Source: Ktedonospora formicarum (lineage in GTDB: Bacteria; Chloroflexota; Ktedonobacteria; Ktedonobacterales; Ktedonobacteraceae). From it: a DNA stretch of 64,000 nucleotides. Position 1 is the stretch's first letter, and each line of letters begins with the position of its first letter. Below are positions 63,247-64,000 of this stretch, piece by piece. Both the position numbers and the translations under genes were made by a program. The DNA lies in contig NZ_BNJF01000001.1 in NCBI RefSeq assembly GCF_016587355.1, forward strand, positions 1-64,000. The letters run 5' to 3'. The notes beneath the pieces were generated by a model. It saw only the letters and a list, made by a program, of their open reading frames with translations, was not told where the DNA came from and did no database searches.

Positions 63247-64000
63247 ATGAGATTATCACCAGCTCGATTTCACCATGTAAGTAGGCTCATACCAATTGCA
63301 GTCATCTTTTGTATCGCGGCAGCCTTCAGTAGCACCTTCCAAAGCCCATCTACCGTCTATGCGGCAACGCACTCTTCGCAAGCAAGTACACTTTCCCCAG
63401 ACAACAACTCGCCTAAGCGACAACTGCGCGCGGCCTGGATCGCCACAGTCCAAAATACCGATTGGCCCTCTAAACCGGGTTTGCCTGTGGAGACCCAAAA
63501 GCAAGAATATCTTACGCATCTCAATGAATTGCAACAGATGAATATGAATGCTGTAGTGGTCCAGATCAAACCAACCGCAGACGCATTCTATCCTTCACAG
63601 TACGCCCCCTGGTCCGAGTATTTAACTGGCGTACAGGGAAAAAATCCTGGCTATGATCCCCTGGCATTTCTCGTTGGTGAGACGCATAAGCGCAATATCG
63701 AATTCCATGCATGGTTCAATCCCTACCGTATTAGTATGCAGGCGGATATCAACAAACTCTCGGCGGATAATCCCGCGCGCCAGCATCAAGACTGGGTGAT
63801 AAGCTATGGTGGCAAGCTCTACTATGATCCAGGCATCCCCGAAGCACGCGAGTTTATTGTGCAGAGCATTTTGGAAGTGGTGCGCAATTATGATATTGAT
63901 GCAGTCCACTTTGACGACTATTTCTATCCCTATAAGGTAGCCGGACAGGACTTTCCTGATGAGGCTACCTTTCAGAAATATGGAGCGGCTAGCTTCGCGC
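63247..64000 (+). CDS. Family-10-like glycosyl hydrolase (GHL10/DUF187), cut by window end
   Basis: The first 251 residues of a secreted protein. The N-terminus is a signal peptide (LIPIAVIFCIAAAFSSTFQS, then a likely cleavage after VYA). The GHL10 domain starts at KRQLRAAWIATVQNTDWPSK (the RG/RAxW(I/V)ATV.N.DWP signature), continues NELQQMNMNAVVVQIKPTAD, AFYPSQYAPWSEYLTG, RNIEFHAWFNPYRIS and EVVRNYDIDAVHFDDYFYPY, whose aspartates are the expected catalytic region. The family includes uncharacterised extracellular glycosidases such as YngK. GGGAGA lies ~12 bases before the ATG. The C-terminal part is outside the window. Confidence 0.9.
   Translation, partial: MRLSPARFHHVSRLIPIAVIFCIAAAFSSTFQSPSTVYAATHSSQASTLSPDNNSPKRQLRAAWIATVQNTDWPSKPGLPVETQKQEYLTHLNELQQMNMNAVVVQIKPTADAFYPSQYAPWSEYLTGVQGKNPGYDPLAFLVGETHKRNIEFHAWFNPYRISMQADINKLSADNPARQHQDWVISYGGKLYYDPGIPEAREFIVQSILEVVRNYDIDAVHFDDYFYPYKVAGQDFPDEATFQKYGAASFA

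Overview
The window looks like chromosomal DNA of a filamentous Chloroflexota bacterium, most likely class Ktedonobacteria. The grounds are three giant (1028-1093 aa) MalT-like LuxR regulators sharing an unusual N-terminal domain, pentapeptide-repeat and TIR debris, many insertion-sequence families (ISL3, IS5, IS110, IS6), a soluble Ser/Thr kinase, and moderate GC with long low-density stretches. No rRNA or tRNA gene was seen. The lineage is an inference from gene style, not from a marker gene.

Layout. 1-4.6 kb: an ISL3 transposase cut by the window edge, a Nudix hydrolase, a hypothetical gene and decayed DNA. 4.6-9.5 kb: LuxR/MalT regulator 1 followed by an FAD monooxygenase. 9.5-18 kb: IS110 debris, an RRM RNA-binding protein with a terminator, a 5'-nucleotidase-like enzyme lacking the GNHE motif, TIR and pentapeptide fragments, tandem SRPBCC genes and an intact IS5. 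18-22.9 kb: a HEAT-like hypothetical, a membrane protein, a two-repeat CRISPR remnant and broken IS5 and IS110 copies. 23-28 kb: a Ser/Thr kinase with a histone-H1-like tail, two adjacent decayed membrane genes and a YbhB/Raf-inhibitor-like protein. 29-33.5 kb: a membrane protein, a two-SDR operon under a palindromic double operator, and a frameshifted IS6. 33.7-48.6 kb: two histidine kinases, a second LuxR/MalT regulator, an SDR, a membrane protein and a second FAD monooxygenase; most of this lies between two ~315-bp direct repeats. 48.8-51.4 kb: an orphan cas2 with a cas1 tail, then a plus-strand cluster of membrane proteins ending in a pentapeptide protein. 52-56 kb: a P450 pseudogene, a frameshifted fabF and a TetR gene that share matching operators, and a Ham1-type NTPase. 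56-64 kb: a clan GH-A glycosidase under LuxR/MalT regulator 3, a PPOX protein, an MBL-fold hydrolase and the start of a GHL10-type glycosidase.

How the genes work together. Regulatory logic is the best-supported theme. LuxR regulators 2 and 3 have the same promoter architecture: TTACCTAA and TTAGGTAA arms exactly 48 bp apart, bracketing the -10 box. TetR (55.2 kb) and fabF (54.5 kb) carry the same 24-bp operator. The SDR operon promoter has a palindrome in its -35/-10 spacer and another downstream. Each LuxR/MalT regulator is followed on its own strand by enzyme genes (monooxygenase, SDR or glycosidase), suggesting local control.

A large part of the window is decaying DNA. At least three copies of an unrecognised gene module (near 3, 16 and 28 kb) and many single-frameshift or single-nonsense genes point to heavy gene amplification and erosion. 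Some of the single-base lesions could instead be assembly errors.
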